Below are positions 45,304 to 54,393 of a DNA stretch of 64,000 bases, one piece after another. The notes under the pieces were generated by a model. The model did no database searches, was not told the DNA's origin, and saw nothing but the letters and a program-made list of their open reading frames with translations. This DNA comes from Actinomycetales bacterium. Its GTDB lineage: Bacteria > Actinomycetota > Actinomycetes > Mycobacteriales > Micromonosporaceae. Location: the NCBI GenBank assembly GCA_002919305.1, contig PKFB01000064.1, forward strand, positions 1 to 64,000, given 5' to 3'. How positions within the stretch are numbered: the stretch's first letter is position 1; each line of letters opens with the position of its first letter. Both the position numbers and the translations under genes were made by a program.

Positions 45304-46260
45304 GTGGTGGGTAGGTCTGGGAATGTGACGGTCAGCGAGGTTGCGCGGCGGGCTGGGCGGTACTGGGTACGCGCTCGGCATCGATACGCCTGGTTCGACC
45401 ATGCGGTCCGCGCGATCGAGCGGTTTCAGGAGGTCAACGCGACGCAGTTGGCGGCCGCCGCCGCGTACTACGCCTTCTTCGCTGTCTTCGCGCTCGGCCT
45501 GCTCGGCTTCGCGGTCCTCAGCCGGACCCTGCAGGGCAACCAGGAGGTTCAAAGAGCCGTAGAAGACTACGTCAAGCAGAACCTCCCCCGGTTGGATGTG
45601 GATTCACTGATCGGCGCCAGCACCCAGGTCGGGTTGATCGCTGTGGCCGGTCTGCTGGTCACCGGGCTGGCATGGGTCAATTCCCTACGCGTCTCGGTAC
45701 GCACGGTGTGGGGCCTGGAGGAGAACCCCGGAAACTTCGTGGTGCGGCGCCTGATCGACGTCGTGGTGTTGATCGGGCTGGGTCTGCTGCTGACGCTGTC
45801 GGTCGCGATCGTGTTCGGCGTCAGCGCCGCGTTGCGCTGGCTGGTGGATGCCGCGGGCGAAAGCAGCAGCCGGGGGAGCTGGCTGCTCAACGGGGCGGGG
45901 GTGCTCCTGGGAATGGCGGTCAACACCGTGTTGGCCATCGCTATCCTCACCGTCTTGCCCCGGCTGCGGATGCGGTTCGGTCGGGTGTTTCCGGCCGCGC
46001 TGTTGATCTCTATCGGGTTGGAGTTGTTGAAGGGCATCGGCCGGTTGTACTTCGAGCACACCGAGGCCAATCCGGCGTACCAGGCTGTGGCCGGCGCGGT
46101 CGGGCTGTTGCTGTTTATGTACCTGTTCCACAACGTGATCTTGTTTGCGGCGGCGTTGACCGCCACCAGCGAATGCGGCGTCGTCACCGAACACAGCGCT
46201 CGAACCGACGAGACCGCTGCCGGCCCTGGGGCCGCGACTCCACCGAGGCGGACCGGGTGA
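45304..46260 (+). CDS. YihY/BrkB-family inner-membrane protein
   Basis: 318 aa with six TM helices. FQEVNATQLAAAAAYYAFFAVFALGLLGFAVL is the first conserved block (the AAAlAYYalla motif), then GLAWVNSLRVSVRTVWGLEE, the PRLRMRFGRVFPAAL loop and YQAVAGAVGLLLFMYLFHNVILFAAALTA. The family was once called RNase BN by mistake; it has no nuclease residues and probably acts in membrane transport. GTG 45304 or GTG 45325 may be the start. The C-terminal 35 residues are polar and Thr/Pro-rich. Confidence 0.88.
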   Translation: MVGRSGNVTVSEVARRAGRYWVRARHRYAWFDHAVRAIERFQEVNATQLAAAAAYYAFFAVFALGLLGFAVLSRTLQGNQEVQRAVEDYVKQNLPRLDVDSLIGASTQVGLIAVAGLLVTGLAWVNSLRVSVRTVWGLEENPGNFVVRRLIDVVVLIGLGLLLTLSVAIVFGVSAALRWLVDAAGESSSRGSWLLNGAGVLLGMAVNTVLAIAILTVLPRLRMRFGRVFPAALLISIGLELLKGIGRLYFEHTEANPAYQAVAGAVGLLLFMYLFHNVILFAAALTATSECGVVTEHSARTDETAAGPGAATPPRRTG

Positions 46261-46335
46261 ACCCACCACGCTCCGGTCAGACCGACCACCAACCGGTGGC
46301 CAGGCCCAAGGCGCGGGAGGGACGGGCTGAAGAAG

Positions 46336-46935
46336 TCAGCACGGGCGAGGGGTAGCGCCTAAAACTGCGCGGAAGCCCGCCAGATGGCTGCCTAAACCGC
46401 TGTCTCCGGTCAGCAGGTTCTGGACCATGAAGCCGATCACAATGGAGAACAGCACCACGCCAGCCTGCTCTGGATCACTGTCGGCGGGCAGTTCGCCTCG
46501 ATCGCGTGCCAGCTGGGCGATCTCGACACAGAGCATCCGAAGCTGTTGGTGCCGCTCGGCGATACACGCGGCCAGCTGAGGGTTGCGTAACGCCTCACCC
46601 CACGCCTGGAGCGCGAGCCGGAAATGGGAATCCAGGCGGGACTCCGTGATCTTTAAAATCGCGGCGAGGGCATCGAGGAGAGGCAGGGGCGGGTCAGCGC
46701 GTACCACCGCCACGACGCTGTCGACGAGACAATTGATGGTGTCGGAGGCGATTTCCCGGATCAGTGCCTCCTTGCTGGGGAAGTACCGGTACACCGCCCC
46801 GGCGGACAACCCAGCCTCAGCCAGCACATCCTGCATGGATGTGGCGTGGAAGCCGTTGCGGCTGAAGCAACGGGCTGCAGCGTCGAGGATCTGTCGACGG
46901 CGCGCCGCCATATGGTCGGCGGTGACTCGTGGCAT
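46336..46935 (-). CDS. TetR-family transcriptional regulator
   Basis: 199 aa from MPRVTADHMAARRRQILDAAARCF (ATG 46944, three codons upstream, is also possible). HTH is TSMQDVLAEAGLSAGAVYRYFPSKEALIREIA. The C-terminal ligand domain resembles AcrR-like TetR_C proteins (LRMLCVEIAQLARDRGELPADSDPEQ). A perfect 14-bp palindrome lies 15 nt upstream of the start and overlaps the expected promoter, so autoregulation is likely. No transporter or enzyme gene that could be its usual target is beside it. Confidence 0.9.
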   Translation of the reverse strand: MPRVTADHMAARRRQILDAAARCFSRNGFHATSMQDVLAEAGLSAGAVYRYFPSKEALIREIASDTINCLVDSVVAVVRADPPLPLLDALAAILKITESRLDSHFRLALQAWGEALRNPQLAACIAERHQQLRMLCVEIAQLARDRGELPADSDPEQAGVVLFSIVIGFMVQNLLTGDSGLGSHLAGFRAVLGATPRPC

Positions 46936-46949
46936 GGCCCACATCTTAA

Positions 46950-46963
46950 AACGAATATTCGTT
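46950..46963. promoter_or_regulatory. TetR-type operator palindrome
   Basis: AACGAATATTCGTT, a perfect 14-bp palindrome directly upstream of the TetR gene, with the ACGAATATTCGT core often seen upstream of TetR-family genes in actinobacteria. Symmetry and position support autorepression. Confidence 0.7.
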
Positions 46964-47680
46964 CGCGACAGGATTCACGGAGGACACATTCGCCTCCTTA
47001 AAGCCCGGGGCGTCGGTGGAGGCGACACCTGGCGACCAGTCTTCCGAATGCAAGTCTTCCGAATGTAATGGCGTGCTTTCCCCGCAGCTTTTACCACACA
47101 CGTCATCCAGGCCGGCCGGTACGACGCGGTGCCCCGCGAGTAAGGCGTGTGGGCTCGACTCCCCGTGCCCGCCCCTGCGTACCGCGCCCTTGGGATACCC
47201 GTCCTTGGACGCCGCGTGGCAGTGCCCGCCCCGCCGGGTTTCCGATGCGAGGAGGACCGGTGTGGGCTGTCCGGCGTCGGTCCCGCGCCACCGGTTCGCC
47301 TCTGGGGCCATAGATAGGGCTATAGATATCTGTCTCCCGGTGCCCATCGCCGCGTCGAGGCGCGTGGCGTCGGATTGCGCGAGGGCGTCGTCCCGGAAAC
47401 AGCGCCAACCCGGTCAGCACCACCGAGCCGACCGAGAGCGCGACCTGCGCCGCGAACGGTACCTCCCAGGCAGCGATCATCCTGTCACGGTACGTCTTTT
47501 CAGATAAGACCGCCTGACCAGTGTGGGATACGGACGTAACCGATCAATATGTCGTGTCATACCGCCATAGCGGTACGTCGATGTCAAACCGGGCGTCGCC
47601 AGGCGCGTCGAGGCGTGTGTCGGACACGGCCGGTGGGGTGCTTCGACATTATGTAGAAGATCCTGGCATACTCGGCGACC
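46964..47680. other. 717-bp region without an intact gene
   Basis: Where the divergent target of the TetR regulator would be expected, no start codon with a ribosome-binding site or recognisable protein was found. It holds a 15-nt tandem repeat (AGTCTTCCGAATGCA then AGTCTTCCGAATGTA, 47038-47067), a small hairpin TACCGC-CATA-GCGGTA (47560-47575), and a minus-strand hydrophobic stretch near 47380-47480 that might be a transporter remnant (very uncertain). A CATACT box (47667-47672) precedes the next gene. Confidence 0.45.
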
Positions 47681-47977
47681 GTGGTGCTGTCTCGACGATG
47701 GTCGGCCTTCCTGATGGCCGTCGGTGTGTGGACCTGGCTGATCTGGCCGCGGTTCGCGGTGGCGATCTGGCAGGACGCCAGGGCCTGGCAGGACGGGGAT
47801 CCGGGGGGCAGTGCCCCAACCTCGTTCTTTTGGGTGCACGCGCTCCTTATCGTCACCTCCCTCGCCGTCGGGACAGCGATCGGTGTCCTCGGTATCCAGG
47901 GGTGGCGGTCCCACCGACGCGGAGAACGAAACCCGCGGCCTGAGATGTCAGTCGAACAGCTGAACCGGGAATCGTGA
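47681..47977 (+). CDS. SCO4848-family small membrane protein
   Basis: 98 aa. LSRRWSAFLMAVGVWTWLIWPRFAVAIWQDARAWQDG, then a Gly/Ser turn and SFFWVHALLIVTSLAVGTAIGVLGIQGW give two TM helices with the conserved W-x-W-x-I-W-P-R-F motif of this actinobacterial family of unknown function. GTG starts at 47681 and 47684; an extended -10 (TGG-CATACT) ends 8 nt before 47681, so a leaderless transcript is plausible. It is 10 nt upstream of the next membrane protein gene. Confidence 0.82.
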   Translation: MVLSRRWSAFLMAVGVWTWLIWPRFAVAIWQDARAWQDGDPGGSAPTSFFWVHALLIVTSLAVGTAIGVLGIQGWRSHRRGERNPRPEMSVEQLNRES

Positions 47978-47987
47978 GGAGGAGCGC

Positions 47988-48338
47988 GTGGACGCGCAGG
48001 AAGCCGTACGGCTGGTGCTGCTTTATCTGCACCTGATCGGATTCGCGCTGTTGCTGGGAGGGTTCGCGGTCCAGTACTTCGCTGGCCGTTACCGGATCAA
48101 CGCGGCGATACTGTGGGGATCGCTCATTCAGCTGGTGACCGGGATCGGGCTGGCGGCGCCGCTGCGGGACGGAAATGAACCCGACCCCGCCAAGCTGGTC
48201 GTCAAACTAATCCTGGCGCTTTTGATCGCCGGCGCTGTCGTGCCGATGCGCCGCCGTGAGAGTGTCAACCGAGGACATTTCCTCGCGATCGGTGCGATGA
48301 CCCTCCTCAATGCCGGCGTCGCCGTCTTCTGGACCTGA
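47988..48338 (+). CDS. Four-TM conserved membrane protein
   Basis: 116 aa with four hydrophobic helices (VLLYLHLIGFALLLGGFAVQYF, AAILWGSLIQLVTGIGLA, LVVKLILALLIAGAVVP, HFLAIGAMTLLNAGVAVFW). Similar proteins accompany SCO4848-type genes in actinobacteria; function is unknown. GTG start with GAGGAGG 5 nt upstream, 10 nt after the previous stop, so the two genes form an operon that ends at the hairpin just downstream. Confidence 0.78.
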   Translation: MDAQEAVRLVLLYLHLIGFALLLGGFAVQYFAGRYRINAAILWGSLIQLVTGIGLAAPLRDGNEPDPAKLVVKLILALLIAGAVVPMRRRESVNRGHFLAIGAMTLLNAGVAVFWT

Positions 48339-48372
48339 CGCGACGACCCACAGCCCGTACACAGAGAGGAAG

Positions 48373-48403
48373 ACAGGGGGTACGCACACCGCGTACCCCC
48401 TGT
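48373..48403 (+). terminator. Terminator-like hairpin, GGGGGTAC-stem family copy 2
   Basis: ACAGGGGGTACG (48373-48384) pairs with CGTACCCCCTGT (48392-48403), 7-nt loop, followed by TGATAT. Eleven stem positions are the same as in the hairpin at 41473-41507. Confidence 0.8.
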
Positions 48404-48725
48404 TGATATGCCGAGAAACCGTCACTGTAGGTCGCGGCGGTGAAGCGAGGCGTTTCGAATAAGGCCTGCTATTTCTGTGGAGCGGGGGAGGAGTCGCGGA
48501 AAACACGCTAACGTGGTGATGTCATAACTTGGCACCGAGTAACGGTCAGTGGTTCTCGCTGGCCTGATGCATGCAGGTCACGGCTATGTGAAACCCTGCT
48601 GACGGAAGCTTTACCTGAGCCTTTCGGGAGTTAGGCTCCCCCCTTTAGAGCTCACGTGAGAGGTACAACCGCCGTGAGTTCGTACGCACCGTCGCGGGAC
48701 GGTGAGACGAGGGAGGGAGATCAGC
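48404..48725 (+). other. Promoter/leader region of the nucleoside importer operon
   Basis: 322 bp without a gene. It is less GC-rich near 48500-48560 (GATGTCATAACTTGGC), probably where the promoter lies. GAGGGAGGGAG 8 nt before 48726 is the ribosome-binding site of the lipoprotein gene. No purine riboswitch consensus was found. Confidence 0.35.
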
Positions 48726-49784
48726 TTGCGCCGAGTGCGTGGGATCGGGATTACCGCGGCTGTGATGGCTTGCGGTTTGGTGCTGGCAGGCTGTGGCGAC
48801 CCGCCGGCGGAGGAGGAAGAAGGCGGCAGCAGCGAAGAGGCCTTCCAAGCCTGTATGGTCACCGACACCGGTGGGGTGGATGACCGCTCGTTCAACGCCT
48901 CGTCCTGGGCGGGTATGCAGGCCGCCGCGGAGGAAGGCGACAACATCGAAGTCGACTACGTCGCCTCCGAGAACGAGCAGGACTACGAGCCCAACCTGTC
49001 GGAGTACGCCGAGCAGGAGTGTGGGCTGATCGTGGCGGTCGGCGGCCTGATGGCCGACGCCCTCACCGTGGTCGCCGAGCAGAATCCCGATCAGCAGTTC
49101 GCGATCGTGGACGCGCTTGTGGACCTGCCCAACGTCTACTCGATGCAGTTCAACACCGCTCAGAGCTCATTCCTGGCCGGTTACCTGGCGGCGGGTATGA
49201 GCCAGACGGGGGTCGTCGCCACCTACGGAGGGATGAACATCCCGCCGGTGACGATCTTCATGGATGGTTTCGTGCAGGGAGTGGAGCACTACAACCAGAC
49301 CCAGAACGCGAGTGTGCGGGTGCTGGGTTGGGATGTGGCCAGCCAGAACGGCACCTTCGCGGAGAGCTTCACCGACGCGACCCAGGGGCAGGCCATCACC
49401 GAGACTTTCGTGGGTCAGGGCGCTGACGTCATCTTCCCGGTCGCCGGTGGGGCCGGGATCGGAACCGCCACCGTGGCCCAGGAGTCCAACGGCTCGCTGT
49501 CGGTGATCTGGGTGGACATCGACGGTTGTGTCTCCCTGGCCGACTACTGCGACGTGTTCCTCACCAGCGTGGTGAAGAACATCTCCGACGCGGTGCGGGA
49601 CGCTGTCCTCGCCGCCGCCGAGGGTGAGGAAGGCGGTTCGTACATCGGCACGCTCGAGAACAACGGCACCTTCCTGGCCAACTACCGCAGCGACGTGCCG
49701 CAGGAGCTGCAGGATCAGATCGCGCAGCTGCAGGAGCAGATCATCGCCGGAGAGATCGAGATCACCTCGCCTTCCCAGCCATAA
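48726..49784 (+). CDS. BMP-family nucleoside-binding lipoprotein
   Basis: 352 aa from a TTG start, chosen because GAGGGAGGGAG is spaced correctly and the product then begins MRRVRGIGITAAVMACGLVLAGC (lipid Cys23). A longer GTG start at 48702 would bury that ribosome-binding site. The PBP1-Bmp domain is clear: TGGVDDRSFNASSWAGMQAA, FAIVDALVDLPNVYSMQFNTAQSSFLAGYLAAGMSQTGVVATYGG, PVTIFMDGFVQGVEHYN and DVIFPVAGGAGIGT. It captures purine and/or pyrimidine nucleosides for the ABC importer encoded next; the linked cdd and deoA genes support nucleosides. Confidence 0.94.
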   Translation: MRRVRGIGITAAVMACGLVLAGCGDPPAEEEEGGSSEEAFQACMVTDTGGVDDRSFNASSWAGMQAAAEEGDNIEVDYVASENEQDYEPNLSEYAEQECGLIVAVGGLMADALTVVAEQNPDQQFAIVDALVDLPNVYSMQFNTAQSSFLAGYLAAGMSQTGVVATYGGMNIPPVTIFMDGFVQGVEHYNQTQNASVRVLGWDVASQNGTFAESFTDATQGQAITETFVGQGADVIFPVAGGAGIGTATVAQESNGSLSVIWVDIDGCVSLADYCDVFLTSVVKNISDAVRDAVLAAAEGEEGGSYIGTLENNGTFLANYRSDVPQELQDQIAQLQEQIIAGEIEITSPSQP

Positions 49785-49842
49785 CGGCACCGGAACGACC
49801 TGGGCCGATGCGGAGTGATCCGGATGGGCCCGGGTAGTCCGG

Positions 49843-49871
49843 TGGGATCCCCGAAAGGCGTCGGGGACCCA
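49843..49871 (+). terminator. Intercistronic hairpin between receptor and ATPase genes
   Basis: TGGGATCCCC (49843-49852) pairs with GGGGACCCA (49863-49871) with one bulged base. It lies 59 nt after the receptor stop and may limit read-through so that more receptor than transporter is made. Confidence 0.5.
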
Positions 49872-50070
49872 GGAGGATCGGTCACAAACCAGCGGCGTCA
49901 CTGACCTGTCCCGGTACCCCGGGGGTGACGCCGCTAACGGCGCAGAACGTGAGATGGGCTGGTCCGAAGGGCGACGAATCCTCCGGACCGGCCCGCCGCG
50001 TCTGAGACGCTGCCAGTCGGCTCACTGCAATCCGAGCCGCTCGGGCGCGCGAGCGCTCTGGTACGGCGGT

Positions 50071-51750
50071 GTGGGTGGTGGTGGGCCACTGGCCCGGGCC
50101 TACAAGGAGAACCCGCTGAAGCTCGAACTGCGCGGCATCACCAAGAGGTTCGGTGATGTGGTCGCCAACGACCACATCGACCTGACGGTGGAGCCAGGAG
50201 AGATTCACGCGCTGCTCGGTGAGAACGGCGCCGGTAAAACCACGCTGATGAACGTCCTCTACGGGCTGCTGCAGCCCGACGAGGGCGAGATCCTGATCAA
50301 CGGCGTACCCCGCACCTGTAACAGCCCGCGGGAGGCCATCGCCGCCGGCATCGGCATGGTGCACCAGCACTTCATGCTCGTCCCGGTGTTCACCGTGGCC
50401 GAGAACGTCATGCTCGGTGACGAGCGGATCCGCAGCAGACTGCCCTTCCTGGGCTTCCTTGATCGGCGACGCGCCCGCCAGGACGTCCTTAAGGTCTCAG
50501 CCGACTACGGTCTGGAAGTGGATCCCGACGCCATCGTCGAGGACCTACCGGTCGGCCTGCAGCAGCGGGTCGAGATCATCAAGGCGTTGCGGCGCCAGGC
50601 CGACCTGCTCATCCTCGACGAGCCCACCGCGGTGCTGACCCCTCAAGAGACCGATGAACTGCTCGCGGTGATGCGCTCGTTGAAGGCTGATGGCAAATCG
50701 ATCGTTTTCATCAGCCACAAACTGCGGGAGGTGCGAGCCATCGCCGACCGGATCACGGTGATCCGGCATGGGCGGGTGATCGGCACCACCGGACCGGAGA
50801 CCAGCGAAGACGAGCTGGCCGCGATGATGGTGGGGCGTGCCGTCCGGCTGCGGGTGGAGAAGAAACCCGCCACCCCTGGCGATGTGGTTCTAGACATCCG
50901 CGATCTGCGGGTGGTCGACGACCGCGGCCATCGTGTGGTGGACGGCGTCAATCTCCAGGTACGCGCGGGCGAGGTCCTCGGGATCGCCGGGGTGCAGGGC
51001 AACGGGCAGACCGAGCTGGTCGAGGCCGTGATGGGGCTGCGGCCGGTGGTTTCCGGCGTCATCTCCCTGGAGGGGCAGAACCTGATCGGGCGTACCACCA
51101 AACAGATCCTGCGGGCCGGCGTCGGCTACGTCCCGGAGGACCGTAGCCATGACGGGGTCGTGCGGGACTTCTCGGTAGCCGAGAACCTGGTGCTCGACCT
51201 GTACGACCGCAAGCCGTTCGCCTCCGGGCTCGCGTTACGGCCGCAGGAGATCGCCACCTCCGCGCGGAAGCGGATCGCGGAGTTCGATGTGCGTACCTCG
51301 TCGCCGGATACCCCCGTGGGCACGCTGTCGGGTGGTAACCAGCAGAAGGTGATCGTCGCCCGGGAGATGTCCCGGCCTTTGAAGCTGTTCGTGGCCAGCC
51401 AGCCCACCCGGGGCGTGGACGTCGGATCCACGGAGTTCATTCACGCGCGGATCGTGGCTGAGCGCGACCAGGGCACCGCGGTGCTGCTGGTCTCCAGCGA
51501 ACTGGATGAAGTGCTGGCACTGGCGGACCGGGTCGCGGTGATGTACCGCGGCAAGGTGCTCGACATCGTCACCCCGGACGCGCCCCGGGAGCACATCGGG
51601 CTGCTGATGGCCGGTGTGACCGGCGCCGCCGGCCCGGACGGCGAGGCAGCCACGACGCCCACCACGGCCACGGAACACACGGATGCCGCCGCCCGAGAAA
51701 CGGACAGTGATGAGCCTGGGGACGAATCCGGCGGGGAGGACACGCCATGA
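50071..51750 (+). CDS. Nucleoside ABC transporter, duplicated ATP-binding protein (NupO/RbsA-like)
   Basis: About 559 aa with two ABC domains. The first has GENGAGKTT, VHQHFMLVPVFTVAENVMLG, VGLQQRVEIIKALRR and LILDEPTAVLTPQE; the second has a degenerate Walker A (AGVQGNGQTEL, typical of this class), GYVPEDRSHDG, LSGGNQQKVIVAREM and a modified Walker B (LFVASQPTRGVDVGS). The start is uncertain: homology begins at KLELRGITKRF, and the only spaced ribosome-binding site (AAGGAG, 50104-50109) points to a CTG at 50116, while GTG 50071 is the nearest conventional in-frame codon. The C-terminus is an acidic Thr/Glu/Asp tail. ATGA overlap with the permease. Confidence 0.92.
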   Translation: MGGGGPLARAYKENPLKLELRGITKRFGDVVANDHIDLTVEPGEIHALLGENGAGKTTLMNVLYGLLQPDEGEILINGVPRTCNSPREAIAAGIGMVHQHFMLVPVFTVAENVMLGDERIRSRLPFLGFLDRRRARQDVLKVSADYGLEVDPDAIVEDLPVGLQQRVEIIKALRRQADLLILDEPTAVLTPQETDELLAVMRSLKADGKSIVFISHKLREVRAIADRITVIRHGRVIGTTGPETSEDELAAMMVGRAVRLRVEKKPATPGDVVLDIRDLRVVDDRGHRVVDGVNLQVRAGEVLGIAGVQGNGQTELVEAVMGLRPVVSGVISLEGQNLIGRTTKQILRAGVGYVPEDRSHDGVVRDFSVAENLVLDLYDRKPFASGLALRPQEIATSARKRIAEFDVRTSSPDTPVGTLSGGNQQKVIVAREMSRPLKLFVASQPTRGVDVGSTEFIHARIVAERDQGTAVLLVSSELDEVLALADRVAVMYRGKVLDIVTPDAPREHIGLLMAGVTGAAGPDGEAATTPTTATEHTDAAARETDSDEPGDESGGEDTP

Positions 51751-53039
51751 CATCATCGACGGTCGCCGATTCCGGCGCCGCGGGCCCCTCGACCGGTGAC
51801 GGTCCGGGGCGCCGGTCGATCGGGCGGGCGGTCATCGACGCGGTGACCACCGCCAACTCCTGGATGGTCACCATCCTGGCCATCCTGCTGGCTTTCGTGG
51901 TCGGGGGCGTGATCATCGTGCTCTCCGACCCTGGGGTGCTGCGCCGGTTTGAGTACTTCTTCAGCCGTCCGTCGGACGCCTTGGAGGCGGTCTGGGAGTC
52001 GGTAAGTGGCGCCTACAGCGCCCTGCTGCGCGGGTCGATCCTGGACCCGGAGGATCTACGCGAAGCGATCGCGGGGGAAGAACCCTGGACCGAGGTCTTC
52101 GAACCATTGTCAGAGACCTTGACCTACGCGACCCCGCTGATCCTGATGGGGCTGGCTGTGGCGCTGGCCTTCCGCGCGGGCATGTTCAACATCGGTGTGG
52201 AGGGCCAGGCGGTGCTGGGCGCCCTGACCGCCGCGTTGGCGGGCTTCGGGCTGTCCCTGCCGGCGGGCCTGCACCTGGTGGTGGCGTTACTCGCGGGGAT
52301 CGCCGGTGGCGCCTTATGGGGGCTGATCCCCGGATGGCTGAAGGCGCGTACCGGGGCCCACGAGGTGATCACCACGATCATGCTGAACTACATCGCGGGC
52401 AGTCTGCTGCTGTACCTGATCAACCTCGACGGCATTCACCACCCGGAACGCAACGACGCCATCAGCAAGCCGGTCTACGACACCGCCCTGCTCCCGCGCC
52501 TGGCTGGTGATCAGCTTCGACTCAACCTGGGCATCCTGATCGCGTTGCTGGCGGCCGGTGGGGTCGCCTGGCTGCTGCAGCGGTCGACCATAGGCTTCGA
52601 GTTCCGCGCCGTGGGCTCCAACCCCGACGCCGCCCGCACGGCGGGTATGAGCGTGGGGAAGACCTACGTACTGGTGATGGCGTTCGCCGGTGGGCTGGCC
52701 GGACTGGGTGGGGCGAGTGTCTTGTTAGGGATCGCCACCAGCTCCGCGTTGACCCCGGCGATCATTGGCGGTATCGGCTTCGACGGCATCACCGTCGCGC
52801 TGCTGGGGCGTGCCCGGCCGTGGGGTGTGGTGCTCGCCGGCCTGCTGTTCGGTGCGCTGCGCGCCGGCGCGCCGGGGATGCAAGCGGTCGCCGACGTGCC
52901 GGTCCAGATGGTGACGATCCTGCAGGCGCTGATCGTCATGTTCATCGCGGCGCCGGCGTTCGTGAAGGAGGTGTTCCGGCTGCGGCAGTCCCGGGCCGGG
53001 GCATTGGGGCAGACACTGGCCAAGGGCTGGAACGGGTGA
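51747..53039 (+). CDS. Nucleoside ABC transporter permease 1 (NupP/BPL-type)
   Basis: 430 aa. TM1 (WMVTILAILLAFVVGGVIIVL) is followed by an extended loop and about eight more helices. TYATPLILMGLAVALAFRAGMFNIGVEGQAVLGA and GAHEVITTIMLNYIAGSLLLYL are the conserved BPD_transp_2 motifs, as is AVGSNPDAARTAGMSVGKTYVLVMAFAGGLAGLGGA. It pairs with the following permease. Start in a 4-nt overlap with the ATPase gene. Confidence 0.94.
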   Translation: MTSSTVADSGAAGPSTGDGPGRRSIGRAVIDAVTTANSWMVTILAILLAFVVGGVIIVLSDPGVLRRFEYFFSRPSDALEAVWESVSGAYSALLRGSILDPEDLREAIAGEEPWTEVFEPLSETLTYATPLILMGLAVALAFRAGMFNIGVEGQAVLGALTAALAGFGLSLPAGLHLVVALLAGIAGGALWGLIPGWLKARTGAHEVITTIMLNYIAGSLLLYLINLDGIHHPERNDAISKPVYDTALLPRLAGDQLRLNLGILIALLAAGGVAWLLQRSTIGFEFRAVGSNPDAARTAGMSVGKTYVLVMAFAGGLAGLGGASVLLGIATSSALTPAIIGGIGFDGITVALLGRARPWGVVLAGLLFGALRAGAPGMQAVADVPVQMVTILQALIVMFIAAPAFVKEVFRLRQSRAGALGQTLAKGWNG

Positions 53040-53046
53040 GACCGCG

Positions 53047-54393
53047 ATGACGACTGAAAACCACGGGACATCCCCAGTGGGACGGACCGAGGGCGCGCAC
53101 ACGGCGTTACAGACCCGCCCCTCTCCACAGCCTGCGATCGAGGAGGTGGCGGAATCCACCACCGCCCGCGGATTCTGGACCCGCTCACACCGGGCGGGAA
53201 CGTTGTTCGCCGTGCTCGGCATCGCGGCGGCGGTGGGGTTCGGTGCCCTGGCGCCGAGCGATCAGGACGCCCGGTTCCGGCTGTCGGAGTCCGCCGATGG
53301 CTTCACGATCCCGATCCCGGCGGCGGCCGGCGCCATCGCGTTCGGTGTGTTGTGCGCGGTGGCGGGTGTCTTGCTCTTCACTGGAGTCACCCGTCGCTTC
53401 TTCGGGTGGTCGGTCGGCGTGGCGTTGACCTCGCTGCTGCTGTCGTTCCTGTGCTGGCAGGTGGCGGGGGAGACGATGGCGGTGGTGACCGTCGCCCAGA
53501 CCACGCTTCTGCTGTCGCTCCCCCTGATCCTGGGATCGCTGTCGGGGGTGCTGTGCGAGCGGGCCGGGGTCATCAACATCGCCATTGAGGGGCAGTTTCT
53601 GGCCGGCGCCTGCGCGGGTGCGCTGGTGGGGACGCTGGCCTCGAACCTGTGGGTCGGGTTGGCCGCCTCAGCGCTGGCCGGGCTGTTCATCGCATGGCTG
53701 TTGGCGATCTTCGCGATCCGCTACCTGGTGGACCAGGTGGTGCTCGGAGTGGTGCTCAACGTGTTTGCGTTGGGTCTCACCGGGTTCCTGTTCAGCCGCC
53801 TGATGCAGCCGGAGCAGCAGACCTACAACAACCCGGGCACCTTCAAGGAGGTGTCCATCCCGCTGCTGTCGGACATCCCCTTCCTGGGGCCGGTGTTGTT
53901 TGAGGCCAGCATGTTCCTGTACATCGCGCTGGCCCTGGTGGTCATCATCCAGATCGGCCTGTTCCACACCAGGTGGGGGCTGCGGGTACGCGCGGTCGGC
54001 GAGCACCCGACCGCCGCGGACACCGTGGGTATCCGGGTCAACCGGGTGCGGTACCTCAACGTGCTGTACGGCGGTCTGGTCGCAGGGATCGGAGGCGCGT
54101 TCTTCACGTTGGGACGGGTCGGACCGTTCCAGGAGAACATGACCGACGGCAAGGGCTTCATCGCGCTGGCCGCGCTGATCTTCGGACGGTGGAGCCCGAC
54201 CGGCGCCCTCGCCGCGGCGCTGCTGTTCGGTTTCGCCGAGCAGCTGCAGATCTACCTGAGCGCGATCGGCAGTGAGATTCCGTCGGAGATCCTCGCGATG
54301 GCGCCTTACCTGGCCACTTTGCTGGCCGTTGCGGGTCTGATCGGTAAGGTTCGTGCTCCGGCCGCGGATGGGCAGCCCTATGTCAACCGCTGA
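53047..54393 (+). CDS. Nucleoside ABC transporter permease 2 (NupQ type)
   Basis: 448 aa. A polar N-terminus of about 45 residues and two extra N-terminal TM helices precede the conserved core: TLLLSLPLILGSLSGVLCERAGVINIAIEGQFLAGA, IRYLVDQVVLGVVLNVFALGLTGFL and VRAVGEHPTAADTVGIRVNRVRYLNVLYGGLVAGIGGAFFTLG. It starts 7 nt after the first permease stop. Its last codons overlap the cytidine deaminase start, so import and the first catabolic step are coupled. Confidence 0.94.
   Translation: MTTENHGTSPVGRTEGAHTALQTRPSPQPAIEEVAESTTARGFWTRSHRAGTLFAVLGIAAAVGFGALAPSDQDARFRLSESADGFTIPIPAAAGAIAFGVLCAVAGVLLFTGVTRRFFGWSVGVALTSLLLSFLCWQVAGETMAVVTVAQTTLLLSLPLILGSLSGVLCERAGVINIAIEGQFLAGACAGALVGTLASNLWVGLAASALAGLFIAWLLAIFAIRYLVDQVVLGVVLNVFALGLTGFLFSRLMQPEQQTYNNPGTFKEVSIPLLSDIPFLGPVLFEASMFLYIALALVVIIQIGLFHTRWGLRVRAVGEHPTAADTVGIRVNRVRYLNVLYGGLVAGIGGAFFTLGRVGPFQENMTDGKGFIALAALIFGRWSPTGALAAALLFGFAEQLQIYLSAIGSEIPSEILAMAPYLATLLAVAGLIGKVRAPAADGQPYVNR

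Noticed and set aside
47103-47480. Minus-strand 125-aa open frame opposite the TetR gene
   Set aside because: Only the first 35 residues look membrane-like; the rest is Arg/Pro-rich shadow-type sequence with no ribosome-binding site.
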